Shown one piece after another: positions 11,460-23,892 of a DNA stretch of 64,000 bases. The stretch comes from Cryptomeria japonica (taxonomy: Eukaryota; Streptophyta; Pinopsida; Cupressales; Cupressaceae), in assembly GCF_030272615.1 (NCBI RefSeq), contig NC_081408.1, forward strand, positions 622,912,476 through 622,976,475, in the 5' to 3' direction. The notes beneath the pieces are model-generated. The model saw only the letters and a list, made by a program, of their open reading frames with translations. It made no database searches and had not been told where the DNA came from. The first letter of the stretch is position 1. Each line of letters starts with the position of its first letter. The translations under genes were made by a program, and so were the position numbers.

Positions 11460-12352
11460 TTGATGATAGAGGAGGAGTTGACATTGATCCAAGAGGGCAC
11501 CTTGACGGTCATTTCATTTGGCCTTGATAGCTTTACGATACATATATTATTGCACCTAGTCATTTGTATTTTATTGTACATACATGCTCATCATTTATAT
11601 TGGCATTAATTAGATTATGTAGTAACTTGCATGTATATCTTATTTTACTCTTGTAGGGCACAAGTAGCACGAGTGCAGGGCTATGTGATTAGGGATCTGG
11701 TAGTGCAGCTGGAGGCAAGGGGAAGGTAATTGAATGCAAATATGATTGAATGAATAGTTTAAATAACTTAGAATGATTATACATGTCTAGACATAGATTG
11801 ATAGTTTCACATACTTGTTGTGTATATATACAAACAATTCTTGGCTTCACATCCTTGTTGACTACACCCACTATACCTGAAGATGATGAAGAAGAAGAAG
11901 ATATGCCTCGGGTACATGTGTTTATTTATTTATTTTTTTAATAGATATAATTTGTTATTATAAGTGGCAATTATATGCTAACTTGTATCAATGTCATATT
12001 TGTGAACATATGTAGGTTGTATATGAAACTATTGACAACATACCTCCTCTACCAAAGACGTACATCAAGAGTCCTCCAAAGCCAAAGAGAAAACGTGGAG
12101 ATGAGGTAAACAAGAATAGTTCAATTATAGTTCAATTTTATGTTAACTTTTTGAATGTGAGTTATAAATATAACTAATCTTAATCGTGGTTTGTTTTTTC
12201 TTGTGTAGGATCCTTCAGAGCCAAGCAGTGCGGCGAAGAGGGTCAATTTTGATGATCCATCAATAGATTATGATGTTATAGATAGTTTTGGGATGCTTAC
12301 ATGTCTAGTTGGCATGTATATTTTGTATATGGACATACATTCACGTATATAG
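11460..12352 (+). pseudogene. R gene, copy 0 (exons 2-6, exon 1 deleted)
   Basis: This is the 3' part of an unrecognised gene found in three copies here. Exons by comparison: 11460-11537, 11657-11725, about 11834-11911, 12016-12105 and 12209-12352, each joined in phase 0 with GT/AG introns. Readable parts are EEELTLIQEGTL, GFTSLLTTPTIPEDDEEEED, NIPPLPKTYIKSPPKPKRKR and DPSEPSSAAKRVNFDDPS. The last exon runs on to TAG at 12350, further than in copy 2. The donor of exon 2 (AT for GT) and the acceptor of exon 4 (AA for AG) are mutated, and TAG interrupts exon 3. The 5' exon (MGDNN...) is missing. The basic KRKRGDE patch could be a nuclear signal, which is inference. I do not recognise the family. 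Confidence 0.6.
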
Positions 12353-12784
12353 ATATACATATTGTTTGAGTTGGCTTTTATGCCATATTTGTTTATGGAC
12401 ATACACTAGTAATCATTTGACATTTTCATATATACTGAAGTTGATATTTGATCATATAAATTGTTGCTCGGTGTTATCATTTTAAACTTTAATATTCAAT
12501 CCAATAATTAGCAATGGTTAATAATGGTTATTTAATGAACAATACAATTCATTTCATTTCATCATAAGTGTTGTTTGTATAATCTTTAGATTATATATAA
12601 TTCATTTCATCTAAATCGTAAGTGTTAAATTTGGTTGCCTTTGGAAACTTCACCAAATTTAATGACCTCCTTGCTCATTAGGCCTCCACGAGGTCAAATT
12701 TTGAATATGAGTATTTTGATGGATTCTCAATGTAAATAAGGTGAAATATAATCATTTTATGTAATAAGGTCATCTAGACCAATA

Positions 12785-13640
12785 TTTGTTATGTCTAGTC
12801 ATAGGTTACTCATATTGGCAAAATTGCTCAAGATTGCTCAAAAGTTATAAAAACTTGTCAATGGGGGATTCACGTGTTGAAATGATTCATCTCGGTTTTT
12901 CAAGATTCTCTATGGTTTTATTAGGGAGCATTTTTTTAGTTGGTGAAAAAATCATCAGTCTCATTCAATCAAATGTTGTCGTGTGGCCAATTTCTCGTTA
13001 TGCTCATCGTGATCACAAACCGTCAGTTCCGACATGTCTAGTTAGACATTATTACCCTATGCATGCTCCTATTTCCCCCCCCAACTCAGTCGAACACTCA
13101 AGGTCATGCCCTACTGGCATCGTCCCTTGGGCGCCCTAAGTGCTCAAATTTATCAAACTTTGACGGGCCCTAACTCAGAATCCGTGGCACCTGTGAATGA
13201 CCTGTTTGAACCTATAAGGCCATGAGAGGGGTCTGTACAAAAGCCTATCTCTTTTTTTTAAGATTCCCTATGGTTTTATTCGGGAAGAATTTTTTTAGTT
13301 GGTGAAAAAATCGTCAGTCTCATTCAATCAAATGTTGTCGCGTGGCCAATTTCTCATTTTTCTCATCATGATCATGAACCATCAATTCTGATATGTCCAG
13401 TTAGGCATTCTTACCCTATGCATGCTCCTATTCCCCCCCCCTCACTCGGTTAAACGCTTGGGGTCATACCCTACCGATGTCGTCCCTTGAACACCCTAAG
13501 TGCTAAAAATTGTCAAACTTTGATGGAACCTAACTCTGAATCAATGGCACTTGTGAATGATCCATTTTAATCTACTGGGCCACAAGAGGGGTCCCTACAA
13601 AATCCTATCTCATTTTTTCAATAGATGAAAAAATCGTCAG
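12785..13640. repeat. 360-bp satellite, about 2.3 copies
   Basis: Two full units are seen by the landmark GGGCCCTAACTCAGAATCCG at 13165 and its degraded form at 13525, 360 bp apart. The same monomer makes about 11 copies at 33250-37365, in the same place relative to the R gene. Short open frames inside are by-products of the repeat. Confidence 0.9.
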
Positions 13641-14433
13641 ACTCATTCAATGAAAAAATATAGATTAACAAGCATTACACTGTAGACACATAATGATCAT
13701 TAATATTTTCATGTATTGTATACATATAATTGCCATTAAACTTGCATGTGACATCCATGAACAAATATGCAAACATGATTTTTCATCATTATCAATACAA
13801 CTACAACAATGTACTCATATACAGATACATTGTATATCATCAATAAAACTAAACCAGTTTGCTCATGGACATCGTATATCATCCATATACAAATACAACA
13901 TCCCACTTCATCTGCATCAAACATTCTCATGTCCTAAGAGAAAATATTACATAGAGGAATGTCTGCATGTAAATGAAGACCAAAATAAGCAACCTTTTTA
14001 TGCAGAATGAATGTGCTACAAGAAACAAATTATAACACTTAATATAAATTATTTTATCTAATTATAAATAGATCATTTGAAACATTTTTAAGACATACAA
14101 GATTGTATAATTACAAAACTTACCAGTTTCTCTGCAAAGTCTACAAGAATAACTTTGAAGAAAGACGTATGTTGATTAAAGTCCTTCTCACTGCATTCTT
14201 TGCATGGTTAAAGACAATGGTAGATATTGTCACTTCAGAATGGCAATACAGTCACTTGACATAGTGTGTGAAAGCTTATAAAACTTAATCACATTGACAA
14301 AGTGAGGGACTTAGTGTTTACACACAAAATTTAATCTCATTAATGCACACAGAGCATATGGTGTTGTGTTTGGCTGTAAATTTTTGCAATTCTTGAAAAG
14401 AAAACTTAAAAAGTAGCTAAATATTGATAACCC
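13641..14433. other. R-unit tail, non-coding
   Basis: The stretch around 13840-13960, including CATCCCACTTCATCTGCATC, is repeated at 37366-37530 after the large satellite. That shows this is the downstream end of the R unit. No gene recognised. Confidence 0.6.
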
Positions 14434-14736
14434 CAAGGAATATGTACCATCACCAAGATTAAACTAGTCAACGACGAGTGATCTGGCATGAACCTATATT
14501 TTTAAGAATTGTTAGTCTACACATAAAATGCATGCATGAGCATAAAGGCTTTATGATAATCACTTCAACTGAAATGCATGATAATAAATGAAAAGGTGGG
14601 ATTATATAGCATAAAAATACATCCCTTCAAATTATATCGAGTGAACCCACTATGCTGACACAAAAATCATATGCGATAGTGTTGTATATCATCAAAAAGA
14701 CCTACATGAGCATAAAGGTTTTGCGATAATTATATC
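14434..14736. repeat. Flanking block P, first copy
   Basis: From AAGGAATATGTACCATCACC to AATTATATC this block is repeated at 29065-29367 with few changes. It ends at the Gypsy insertion, with ATATC (14732-14736) as the target duplication; the block continues at 26288. Confidence 0.9.
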
Positions 14737-15504
14737 TGTAGACACCTAAAATTGTCCAGTCTAATTAAATAAATATTTTGTTTATTTAATTATCTAAGCT
14801 TAATTCTTCTATTAATTAAATAAATCTTTATTTATTTATTTAATTCATTTATCCTCTTCTAGCCTTATTTCTCATTTAAATAAATACATTTATTTATTTA
14901 AATTATCCTTTTCCTAAATTAAATAAATATCTTATTTATTTAATTGATCCCACTTCTTCTATTAATTATATAAATATTTATTTAATTAATTAATTCATTA
15001 ACCTTTTCTACCCATGACACATGCCATTCATCTCTTAATTCATACACTACCTACCCCTTTCATTATTTTATTATTTCTTTTACCTACCCTCTAATCATAG
15101 CCGACCTCCTTTTACACCTCTCAATCTAATCCCTCCATTTCATATAGTATCTTCTATATAAGGAGATGCTTCCTTCATTATCAAACCCTAACTACTTGAT
15201 CAATTGACTACTTGGCATATGCGATCCTACTTGCAACCACATTCTGTTCTTTGTTGAGCTCTTGTGCACATAAAATCTGAGAGCAAATACATCAAACAAG
15301 ATCAATGGAGATAGGAAGAATGAAGATCCAAACCCTATTGGACATGTGATGGTATAATCTTTGTGATTTCATTTGATTTGCATTATCTTAGGTAATCTTC
15401 ATATGTTATGGTGGATCTTTGTTGTTGTTAGGCTAGGGTTTTGTGGTTGAATTCATTTAGTCTTTCAATATCGTTATTATTGTTATCCATTTTCACCATA
15501 TACA
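14737..15504 (+). repeat. 5' LTR of Gypsy element 1
   Basis: It begins TGTAGACACC and ends CCATATACA. It carries a run of ATTAAATAAAT repeats at 14765-14995 and a TATA box CTATATAAGG at 15154-15163 (25938-25947 in the other LTR), about 350 bp before the LTR end. Confidence 0.95.
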
Positions 15505-15525
15505 TTTTGGCACGCCTCGTGGGAC
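15505..15525 (+). other. Primer-binding site of Gypsy element 1
   Basis: TTTTGGCACGCCTCGTGGGA follows the LTR directly. Plant Tat-type elements have similar TGGC-rich sites after the 5' LTR. I do not assign the tRNA. Confidence 0.65.
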
Positions 15526-15656
15526 ATGGATTTTTGTTAGATCTATGTTATTTTTGCAGATTTTTCTAACCCTATATTGTTGTTTTGTAAAACAATTTGG
15601 AGAATAATCTTGTGCAGCTAGGGTTTTGGACACAAAATCAAGATCTTGGAGAGATT

Positions 15657-16500
15657 CGATCATATCTCACAAACGGCTTGCAAAATTTTGCACCAAATTG
15701 TTTTTCTAGGTTGAAGAAAGTATCAAGAGCTATCAATAAAAAATTCAGAATTTGTGGAGCACATTTTCATTTTCTATGAATTTTTTATGATTTTTCATAA
15801 AAAATTAATTTTGAGAGCAAATGAGAGAATTTTTCAGATTTTCTTACATTTTTGGAAATCACTCAGAATTATACACAGGATCTATTCTTTGTGATTTTAA
15901 TTTTGATGCAAAATATTTTCCTAAAAATTGGATCTTTAAAAATTAGAGTTTTTTCTTATTTTGATCAGATCTCACAAACGGCTTTGAATTTTGACATCAA
16001 ATTTTTTGTGTACGTCAAGAAAAGTATTAGAAGGATTTAGTAAAAACTTCAGATTTTTTGGATCATTTTGTCAATTTATATGATTTTTTTATGATTTTTC
16101 ATAAAAAAATAATTTTGAGAGAAAATTAGCGAATTTTTGGATTCTCTTACATTTTTGGAAATCTCTCAAAATTATACATAGGATCTATTCTTTGTGATTT
16201 TAAATTTGATGCAAAATCATTCCTCAAAAATCAGATCTTTGAAAATTAGGGGTTTTGTATTATTTTACTCATATCTCCCAAACTGCTTGGATTTGTTGTA
16301 GAAATTTTTTTATGTAGGTTTAGAAGACCATCAGGACTCTCCAATAAAAATTTCATATTTTTTGGATCGATTTTGAATTTTATATGATTTTTCATAAAAA
16401 ATTAATTTTTGGAGAAAATTAGCATATTTTTTGGATTTTCTTACATTTCTGGAAATCTTTTGAAATTTTACAAGTGGTCTTTTTTTATGATGAATCAGAT
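15657..16500 (+). repeat. 305-bp tandem repeat in the leader, 2.8 copies
   Basis: Units start at ATCTCACAAACGGCTT-like sequence at 15657, 15962 and 16268 (the last reads ATCTCCCAAACTGCTT). Each contains TTTTTATGATTTTTCATAAA, a local inverted repeat, and TTACATTTTTGGAAATC. It is in the untranslated leader between primer site and gag. Small open frames inside are not credible genes. Confidence 0.85.
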
Positions 16501-18059
16501 CTTTGAATTGGTCAACAAAATGCATTGTTGAAAGCCCCTATTTCACAAAGTCTTTTGGATCCAAAATTTACCGAACTTGTATGCTTGCAAGAAGGGGTGA
16601 TCATTTGAAACAATCCAAACTACTAATAAATCTTTGTTGCAGGTCCTTGGCAAGGGTTTTTGGATTTTTATTATGTGCCTTGTTTTCATAGACTAGCAAA
16701 CACTTCAATTGGTGCACTAAAATTGAATCATTGTCTTTTGTGTCTTGAGCAATAGGCTCTTTTTGTTTAATCTTTAGAGGGCCTGTCTTCCTGTGTGGTC
16801 ATTAGGACTACTAGTGAGAAGAGAACGACCTAAGTGGTAGCAAAAGAAAAGCCATCTTCTTCCAAACCACTATAAATAACTGTATTCATGGTGAAAACTA
16901 TGAATAACGTGTGCTGATTAGTTCATACCGACACTATGTCTCCCCATAAACCCGTTTGATCAAATTTATTTGATCAGTTGTAGGGCGTAACCCCTACCGG
17001 TTGGGAGCCTTCTGTATTTATAGAGCTGAAAGTGCCGCATGTATGGCCACATGAGTGGATGTCCTTACTAGCACCTTTTTGTTTTAGAAGCCCAAATCCT
17101 TCTAGTTGTTGGGGCAGGACGTCAGACCTCTGGTACCGGCCCACACACATACGGTTCTTAGTAGAGATACAAAGTTCACCACGGGGAGTTTTCATGGGGA
17201 CTGATGCTTGGCTGACCCAACAAGTGAGTGCTGAGGGTGGAGCCAGTGAGGTCAAGCATCTAAGTATCCGCTCTGAATAGCATAGCCTCGGGGGCAAAAC
17301 CTCATGTGGGATCAACAACTATTATCTTGACCAGCCATAAGAATTGTGCTTGACTTATTTTAAACATTCAAACATTCAAGACCACATAGCAAAACATTGT
17401 GTCTTTTGTGTCTTCAAGTGTATGCAAAACAATTTTACATCAAACAACACACTTTTCTTGGAGTCATTGTTAGTCTAAACACTTGCAAACATTGAGTCCT
17501 CATCAACATTGTGTCCTCTTGTCACGAAAAATAGTCAAACATTCAGATTTCGTCACAACCAACAACTTCACAAATTGGAAAAATTTTACAGTCCAGCAAA
17601 CAAGAGCAATCAATTTCAGAATTCTTGAGCTTCCTAGGTTGTTTCTCCAGGTTTTCATCTAGCATTCAACTTGTCTTTGGGTCTCACAAAGTCCATCATT
17701 GCTTTACATCTCACATTACATTCACATTTGTCTAAACTTGAGTCAAAAGGTCACTTGCTTGTCCTCATCATACTTTGTCAACATACTACATACAACAACA
17801 CTTTGCTAAGTGGTCCCTCATCAAGGTCTATCACCTTTGGGTCTCATTTGGTCTTACTTAGAGTCAAGGTCAACTTACCTCATCAAGAGAAACTATCCTC
17901 TCTTTGGAAGTCACACCTACTCTACTACATACATACTTGGTCTTACACTTTGGACATTGCAAGAACACCTCAGATTCATTTACATTCCATCCATCTCTTG
18001 GTCTTCCATACTTTTTTCATTTTCATCTAGTCTAACACATCTTGGTCAATACCTAGTTC
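16501..18059 (+). other. Untranslated leader of Gypsy element 1
   Basis: About 1.5 kb before gag. The GC-richer block at 16930-17330, with GCATAGCCTCGGGGGCAAAA at about 17280, resembles leaders seen in plant Tat-type elements. 17340-18059 is rich in short CATT/CACA motifs. I find no gene. Confidence 0.55.
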
Positions 18060-20234
18060 ATGGTTGAAACCCGTTTTCAAAAATCTAGGAGAGAAACTAA
18101 AGAGGCTCAAGAGTCCGCAAACATGAGTGTCTATGAGTATGACAATGATGTCTTTTTCAATACTAATCATAACACATTACTTGACATGGATGCCTATAGA
18201 AACATTCCAAATGTTGAGCACATGGACACTACAAAAAACAATGATACACACAATGACAATATGGACAACTTTTCCGTACATTCAGCAGATGTGGAAGAAT
18301 CCATTATGGACCTCCACTTCAATCGATTGATTGAGGAAATAATGAGGAGAGATAGACAATACTTCTTACAAATGATGGCACAAAGTTGAGCCAAGATCCC
18401 TCATGATTTTGACATGTCTCAAATAATGGAAAATAGACCTTTGCAACAAACTCACTCCAACATGGATCAAAGGAGACCTAATAGTGGAGGCAATAGAGGA
18501 CCACATATGGTGCCTGAATCACCATCATCTTTGTTTCAAAAACTAGAGGTCCCATATACACATGGTCAAGCATATGATACTCACCTTTGCAAACCATTAT
18601 GGAAGTCTTATGCAGAAAGATATGCTCAATCACATACCAATGCTAAGGATCAACCACCAAAGCAATTGTATATTCAAAGGCATGCTCAAAATTTGGACAC
18701 AAGGAAACCCCATGTCAAATTTGGGGGCAACACATTAGAACATGACATGCCTGTAGAGTATGGTATACATGGACAAAATAGATATTTCATTCCTCAACAT
18801 GAATCTATACCAAGTGGTCCATATATGCAGCATCACTATAGACCTCCTCCATATGAACATGTGTATGATCAATATCATCCATATATGCAACATGCTCCTC
18901 CTCCAAATGGTGCCTCAAGCATGGGGTATGGTCCAAGAAGTCGATCTCCACCTAAGAGAAATTTGGAGCAACAAATTAGGGACTTACAAAAGAAAATGGA
19001 GGACATAAATACACCAAAGCCAACATACACAATGAGAGACATATGTCCTTATCCATTTGACAAGAGCATTCCAATGCCTCCTTTTCCTACACACTTTGTG
19101 ACACCTAAGTTTGATAAGTATAGAGGAAAAGGGGATCCTAAGGCACACATAAGACAATTTTTCATAGCTTGCATTGAGATAGCAGCAAAAGAGACATATT
19201 TGATGAGATTATTCCCACAGAGCCTAGGCGATCAAGCTATGGAATGGTTCTCCCAACTTCCACTTGGAATTAAGTCATGGGGTGACTTAGCAGAGGCATT
19301 TATTCAACATTTCTCCTACAATATAGAGACAGACATATCAGTCACTACTTTGTGCAACACCAAGCAAAAAGAGGGAGAGTCTTTTGCATCATTTTTACAA
19401 AGATGGAGGAATCTAGCCAACAGATGCTCTTATGAAATCCCACAAAAACAAATGTTAGAGATGTTCACCCAGAATGTTAACAAGGACATTGGTTATGACC
19501 TAAGAAAAGCTTGTTTGTCCACCTTCAAGGACGTCATTGAAAAAGGATTAGCAACAGAGAAGGTCCTAATTGAACAAGGAGTCATTAAGATATTCAAGGA
19601 AAACAAAGATGACTTTAAAGGAAAAGACAAGCCAAGATTTTGGAATAAAAACAAGAACACAGTCAATGATGGTGTTGTTGATGCCAACACAGTACAACCC
19701 AAATTCATCTTTTCGGGATCAAGTTCTACAAACAATCAAGTGAATACTCAAACAACTTCCAGATCATGAAGGAAGTACACCCCATTGGGAGAACCACTTG
19801 AGTCAGTTTTCAAAAAGCCAGTGGCAAACAAGGTAATCACTATTCCAGATTTTCCTCCATATGAGCCAAAGGTCAAACCAAATTGGTGGAATGATGACGA
19901 ATATTGTGAATTTCATAAGAGCAAGGGTCATAAGACAGGAAATTGTCATCGACTGAAGAACATCATACAAGATCTCATTGATAGGGGTGACATTGAGATT
20001 GAAGGGCACTTATCCAATCAAGAACATGAGATGTTTAAGGAACCATTCCCAAAGCATGACAAGGGAAAAGCTAAAGCCACAGATGACCAAACCAACTATA
20101 CCAGAGCAACCTATAACTATGATTCAACTATCAATCACATTTTAATGGACAATTACATCTCTACCATTATCATCAAGGACAAAAACCCTGAGAATTCTAC
20201 TCGGAGACCCAAGATTGTCCTAAAAGGTGTTTGA
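18060..20234 (+). pseudogene. gag: Gypsy gag (element 1)
   Basis: The frame starts at ATG 18060 (MVETRFQKSRRETKE) and reads on with two internal stops (TGA 18387, TGA 19767) to TGA 20232. After a Pro/His-rich N-terminal half, the retrotransposon gag domain is at about 19110-19470, with GDPKAHIRQFFIACIEIA, AMEWFSQLPLGIKSWGDL and FASFLQRWRNLANRC. A zinc-finger-like motif at about 19905-19955 (CEFHKSKGHKTGNC) is typical of Tat gag, leading to LKNIIQDLIDRGDI. Each internal stop could come from CGA by C-to-T change at a CpG. The domain order is intact, so it is a lightly damaged gag that would assemble the particle. Confidence 0.9.
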
Positions 20235-22157
20235 TCTTCTTTCGAACCTACCTCTGAATGTCATGTTACAACCCGTCGAGGTAAAATTGCTTTGCAAGGT
20301 GCTCCAGCCAAGAACACCACTTCCTCATCAACTAAGCCTGAGTATGACCTTGTAGAACACTTAGGGAAGACACCCGCACTTATCTCCATCCTTGAGCTTT
20401 TACGCATATCCCCCGCACATAAAGCCATTCTTGACAAAATCTTGAGAGACACTCCTGTTCCTACTAATCTGAACGTGGACCAGTTTCATGCCATGGTGGG
20501 ATACCTTTCCATTCCACACTCCCTTACATTCATAGAAGCCGATGATGCCTCCGTAAGTCAGCCACATAATGCACCGTTACACATTGAAGCCTTCATACAC
20601 TAACATCGAATAAAACGAGTCCTGATAGATGGAGGAGCAGGTCTAAACATTTGTACATTGAGCACTATTAAACAATTGGGATATTCAGATAAAGCTGTGA
20701 ATTCTGCAAACAAAATTACCATCAAGGCATATGATGATGAAGAGCGTTCATCCAAGGGTACAGTCACCTTACCTCTCAGAGTTGGGCTAGTTACAAATGA
20801 TGTGGTTTGTCAAGTACTTGATCTTGATCTCACATACAATATATTGCTAGGACGTCCTTGGATTCATGAGATGAGCGCAGTACCATCTACATATCATTGA
20901 TGTATCAAGTTTCCACACAATGGAGTTGAAGTGACCGTCAAAGCGGATCCAAATCCATTCATATATTGCAACAATTTGCACCCTAGATCAGAAATAACAA
21001 TACCAGCCAATCAAGAAGCTATTCCTTCTTCAGCATATGTGGATCTAGAATCATTGAAAGCTTCTACATCAAAACAAGCAGAGATCAAAGAAAAGCTCAG
21101 TATTAAAGACATGGGATGTGGTGAGTATATCTTTCATGTTGATCAACTCCCACTATCTCCTAAGGTATTTAGTCAACAAGAACAGTCTATAAACAATTTG
21201 CGAGGAATTGGGTGTGAACTACCTAGTGTTGTGGCTACTAAGTCTGAATGCAAATCTCCTCTAGCGGTGCAAGCAACTCTTGATATCAATAGTCCTAAGA
21301 GTGGTTCCAACAAAGAATCTATTGAGCATATCGCCAGCCCTCTTCATAACTCACATAGCCTTACTATTTCATCCACTCCGCTCCCAGACTTGGATAAACA
21401 AGAATTACAAAAGCACTTACTAATTGGGGATCAAAAATCAAGCCTTGAAAAGAAAAATCTAAAAGTCAAAAATAAAGAAAAGTACTTTAGTCCAAATCAA
21501 AATCAAAAGCTACTGGACTCTGCAAAAATCAAAGTCAAGGATAAAAATCCTATTAAGCAAAAAGAACAAGAGTTGATCTCCCCTAATACCAAAATAACTG
21601 GGGGCAAAAGTTCTACAATTTCAAGCCAAAAAGCATACTTGTTGATCCTAAGTCTCCATCATGCTATCCTACTTTCACTTCTTTTTGCAATCATAAGCCT
21701 TCATCACTCATTCACTTGTTCCGCACATCATTTCCCTTCTGGCGATACATCATGGACCTTTAATGGAACTTTCTTGAAGGACTTTGTTATTAGGGATGCC
21801 CAAACTTCTTTAGGTGACACGCATACGGGCCTGTGTAGTCCACACACTAGTAATTTTATCTCAGTTCCTTCATCAAGGAAGACAGTCACTCAAGCTACAC
21901 ATCATTCAATCAAGGAACAATGTAGCTACAATCACAAATTCAAGCCTCGCACATTTGAGGTAGGTGATTTGGTTCTCAGAGAAAACCCCAAAAATCAGCA
22001 AGACAGAGAGAAGAAGGGCAAGTTCGAACCAAATTGGCTTGGTCCTTACATCATTACAGCAACATATGGATCTGGGGCATATCAACTCTCAACTATAGAA
22101 GGTGAACCTTTGGAGGATCCTATCAACAACATGCACCTTCGTAGGTTTTACACATAG
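20235..22157 (+). pseudogene. Gypsy protease fused to integrase C-terminal tail (element 1)
   Basis: The frame continues from gag with stops at 20601 (TAA) and 20898 (TGA). The aspartic protease is at about 20610-20880: VLIDGGAGLNIC with the catalytic D-G-G, then NILLGRPWIHEM. A linker of about 260 residues follows; its part at 21630-21720 is hydrophobic (LLILSLHHAILLSLLFAIIS). Then comes the C-terminal part of a Gypsy integrase (FEVGDLVLRE, FEPNWLGPYIITATYGSGAY, INNMHLRRFYT) ending at TAG 22156. The RT, RNase H and integrase catalytic core that should separate these are missing, yet the frame is kept. This looks like a deletion derivative that stayed translatable. Confidence 0.88.
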
Positions 22158-23890
22158 CTCTTCAAAGTATCCTAATTCAAAAATACAAAACAATAAAAAA
22201 TTTCAAAAATACAAAACAATTCAAAAATACAAAAAAAATTATAAAACAAAAAAAATCGTTACTTGGTGAAAACTTGGCAAACAGGCACCTTCTGACACAA
22301 AAAACATTGAAAAATAAAAAAAATTAAAGAGAAATAATTTCGTCCAACAGTGAAAACCACTTTGGTGGCACCCTGGGCAAGTACCATGGTGAAAACTGGG
22401 TCACCAGCGCCATGTGTAGCGACATTGCTCCTCCCTCCTTCAGGATTCTCTTTCATCACTTCACTTTGCACACACTCATGACCAATTCATCCATAATAAA
22501 CTTACCCATTTCCATCATGGCTTGTTATTGATCTACCCAAGATTGGTTAGCCATTCATAATAAATCTCCCTTTTCACCTCCCTTTCCATCCATAATAAAT
22601 CAGACCCTATCTGTGGCTAAGGAAAATCCTACGTCTAGTGATGGGTGTGGAATTGAGAACATCACATGTTTCAAGGAGTACAGTTTCTTCCAGCTTCCTT
22701 CAGTCTATCCACGCACAATCCGCAATAAAGCAACATTTGCATCACAGATCCGCAATAAAGTTTCATCTTCTCCGCAATAAATTATCAGTTTCATGGATTC
22801 AGTCAGTTTCAGATGAGACACAACAGCAACAATGGGCTTCAACAAATCAAATATTTCAACAGACTCAGACAACATTATGGTTCAGTGCTATCTATCCATT
22901 TTGTGAAAGTAAACATTGTGACCACAATCAAATAAGACTTATACAAGTGACAAGAGACACTAAACTTGAGGACTACAGTGGATGTTGGTGTCGAGTCTTG
23001 GTTTTCTTTTTTGATTTCTTCTTTTAGTGACATGTCTTTTAGCTTTTCCGGGATGTCTTTAACTAGAGATTCTATCTCCAGGATGTCTTTGACTAGAAAG
23101 GCGAGGATGGGGTATCATCACCTATTTGTATTTGCTATCTGTGGATTGTCTCTTAGTAATGCTATGACTTGTCCAAGGATATGAGGACACTGTGAGTCTA
23201 GTATGAACTAGGGCATTCCTTGTTTGTGACTATCTTATCTCCATGCAAACAGGCATAATGACTTTCTGGGTCGAACATATGCCTCGATTGTCATAACCTA
23301 CTTGCCATAATAAAGCTCAATGATGATAACACACAAGAAGCTCTTTCACTTTCATATCTTCTATCTTTCATCCCCCTTTCTTGATTGACTTCCATCATCC
23401 TTCTCGAGTCCGCGTAGCCTGCTATCACATGACTGAGTATAATGACACACCAAAAACATTTGCATTTCATGTAGTTGCACCTGCATTACCACATATAAAT
23501 ATTTCATACATACATATAGATATCACAACTGCATCACATCCTGCACACAACACCTGTTAGCACAATTTACATTTGCATTATCATATTCATCTACATTACA
23601 TACATTCACATTTGCATCATGCATACACATATAAAACATAAAAGAACAAAACAAAAAAATATATTGCATTGCATCATATACATATTTGCATCCATATCAT
23701 AAGCATCACATAAGAACATCTCATCACATAGGTACACATGCATATAGCTGCCGCAAAGATGAATCATCTCATATATATATATAAAGTGTCATGATACAAT
23801 GATGTCAAAATCATATGGCTACAATCATCGAAAGGTGTCTACATCATCATACAAAAATGGTACAATACTGATACATAGGGATCCCTCTAC
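22158..23890 (+). other. Spacer between pol tail and antisense ORF (element 1)
   Basis: No gene recognised. It begins with AAAAATACAAAACAATTC repeats (22175-22255), then TTGGTGAAAACTTGGCAAAC. Later parts (23440-23780) are rich in ACATTTGCAT and CATATACAT motifs. Confidence 0.5.
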
Positions 23891-23892
23891 GA

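Noticed and set aside
12786-13139. Open frame of 117 codons
   Set aside because: It lies inside the 360-bp satellite and similar frames recur in most monomers at 33-37 kb without conserved protein.
16974-17318. Overlapping frames on both strands in the Gypsy leader
   Set aside because: No recognisable domain; the block looks like a non-coding leader of Tat-type elements.
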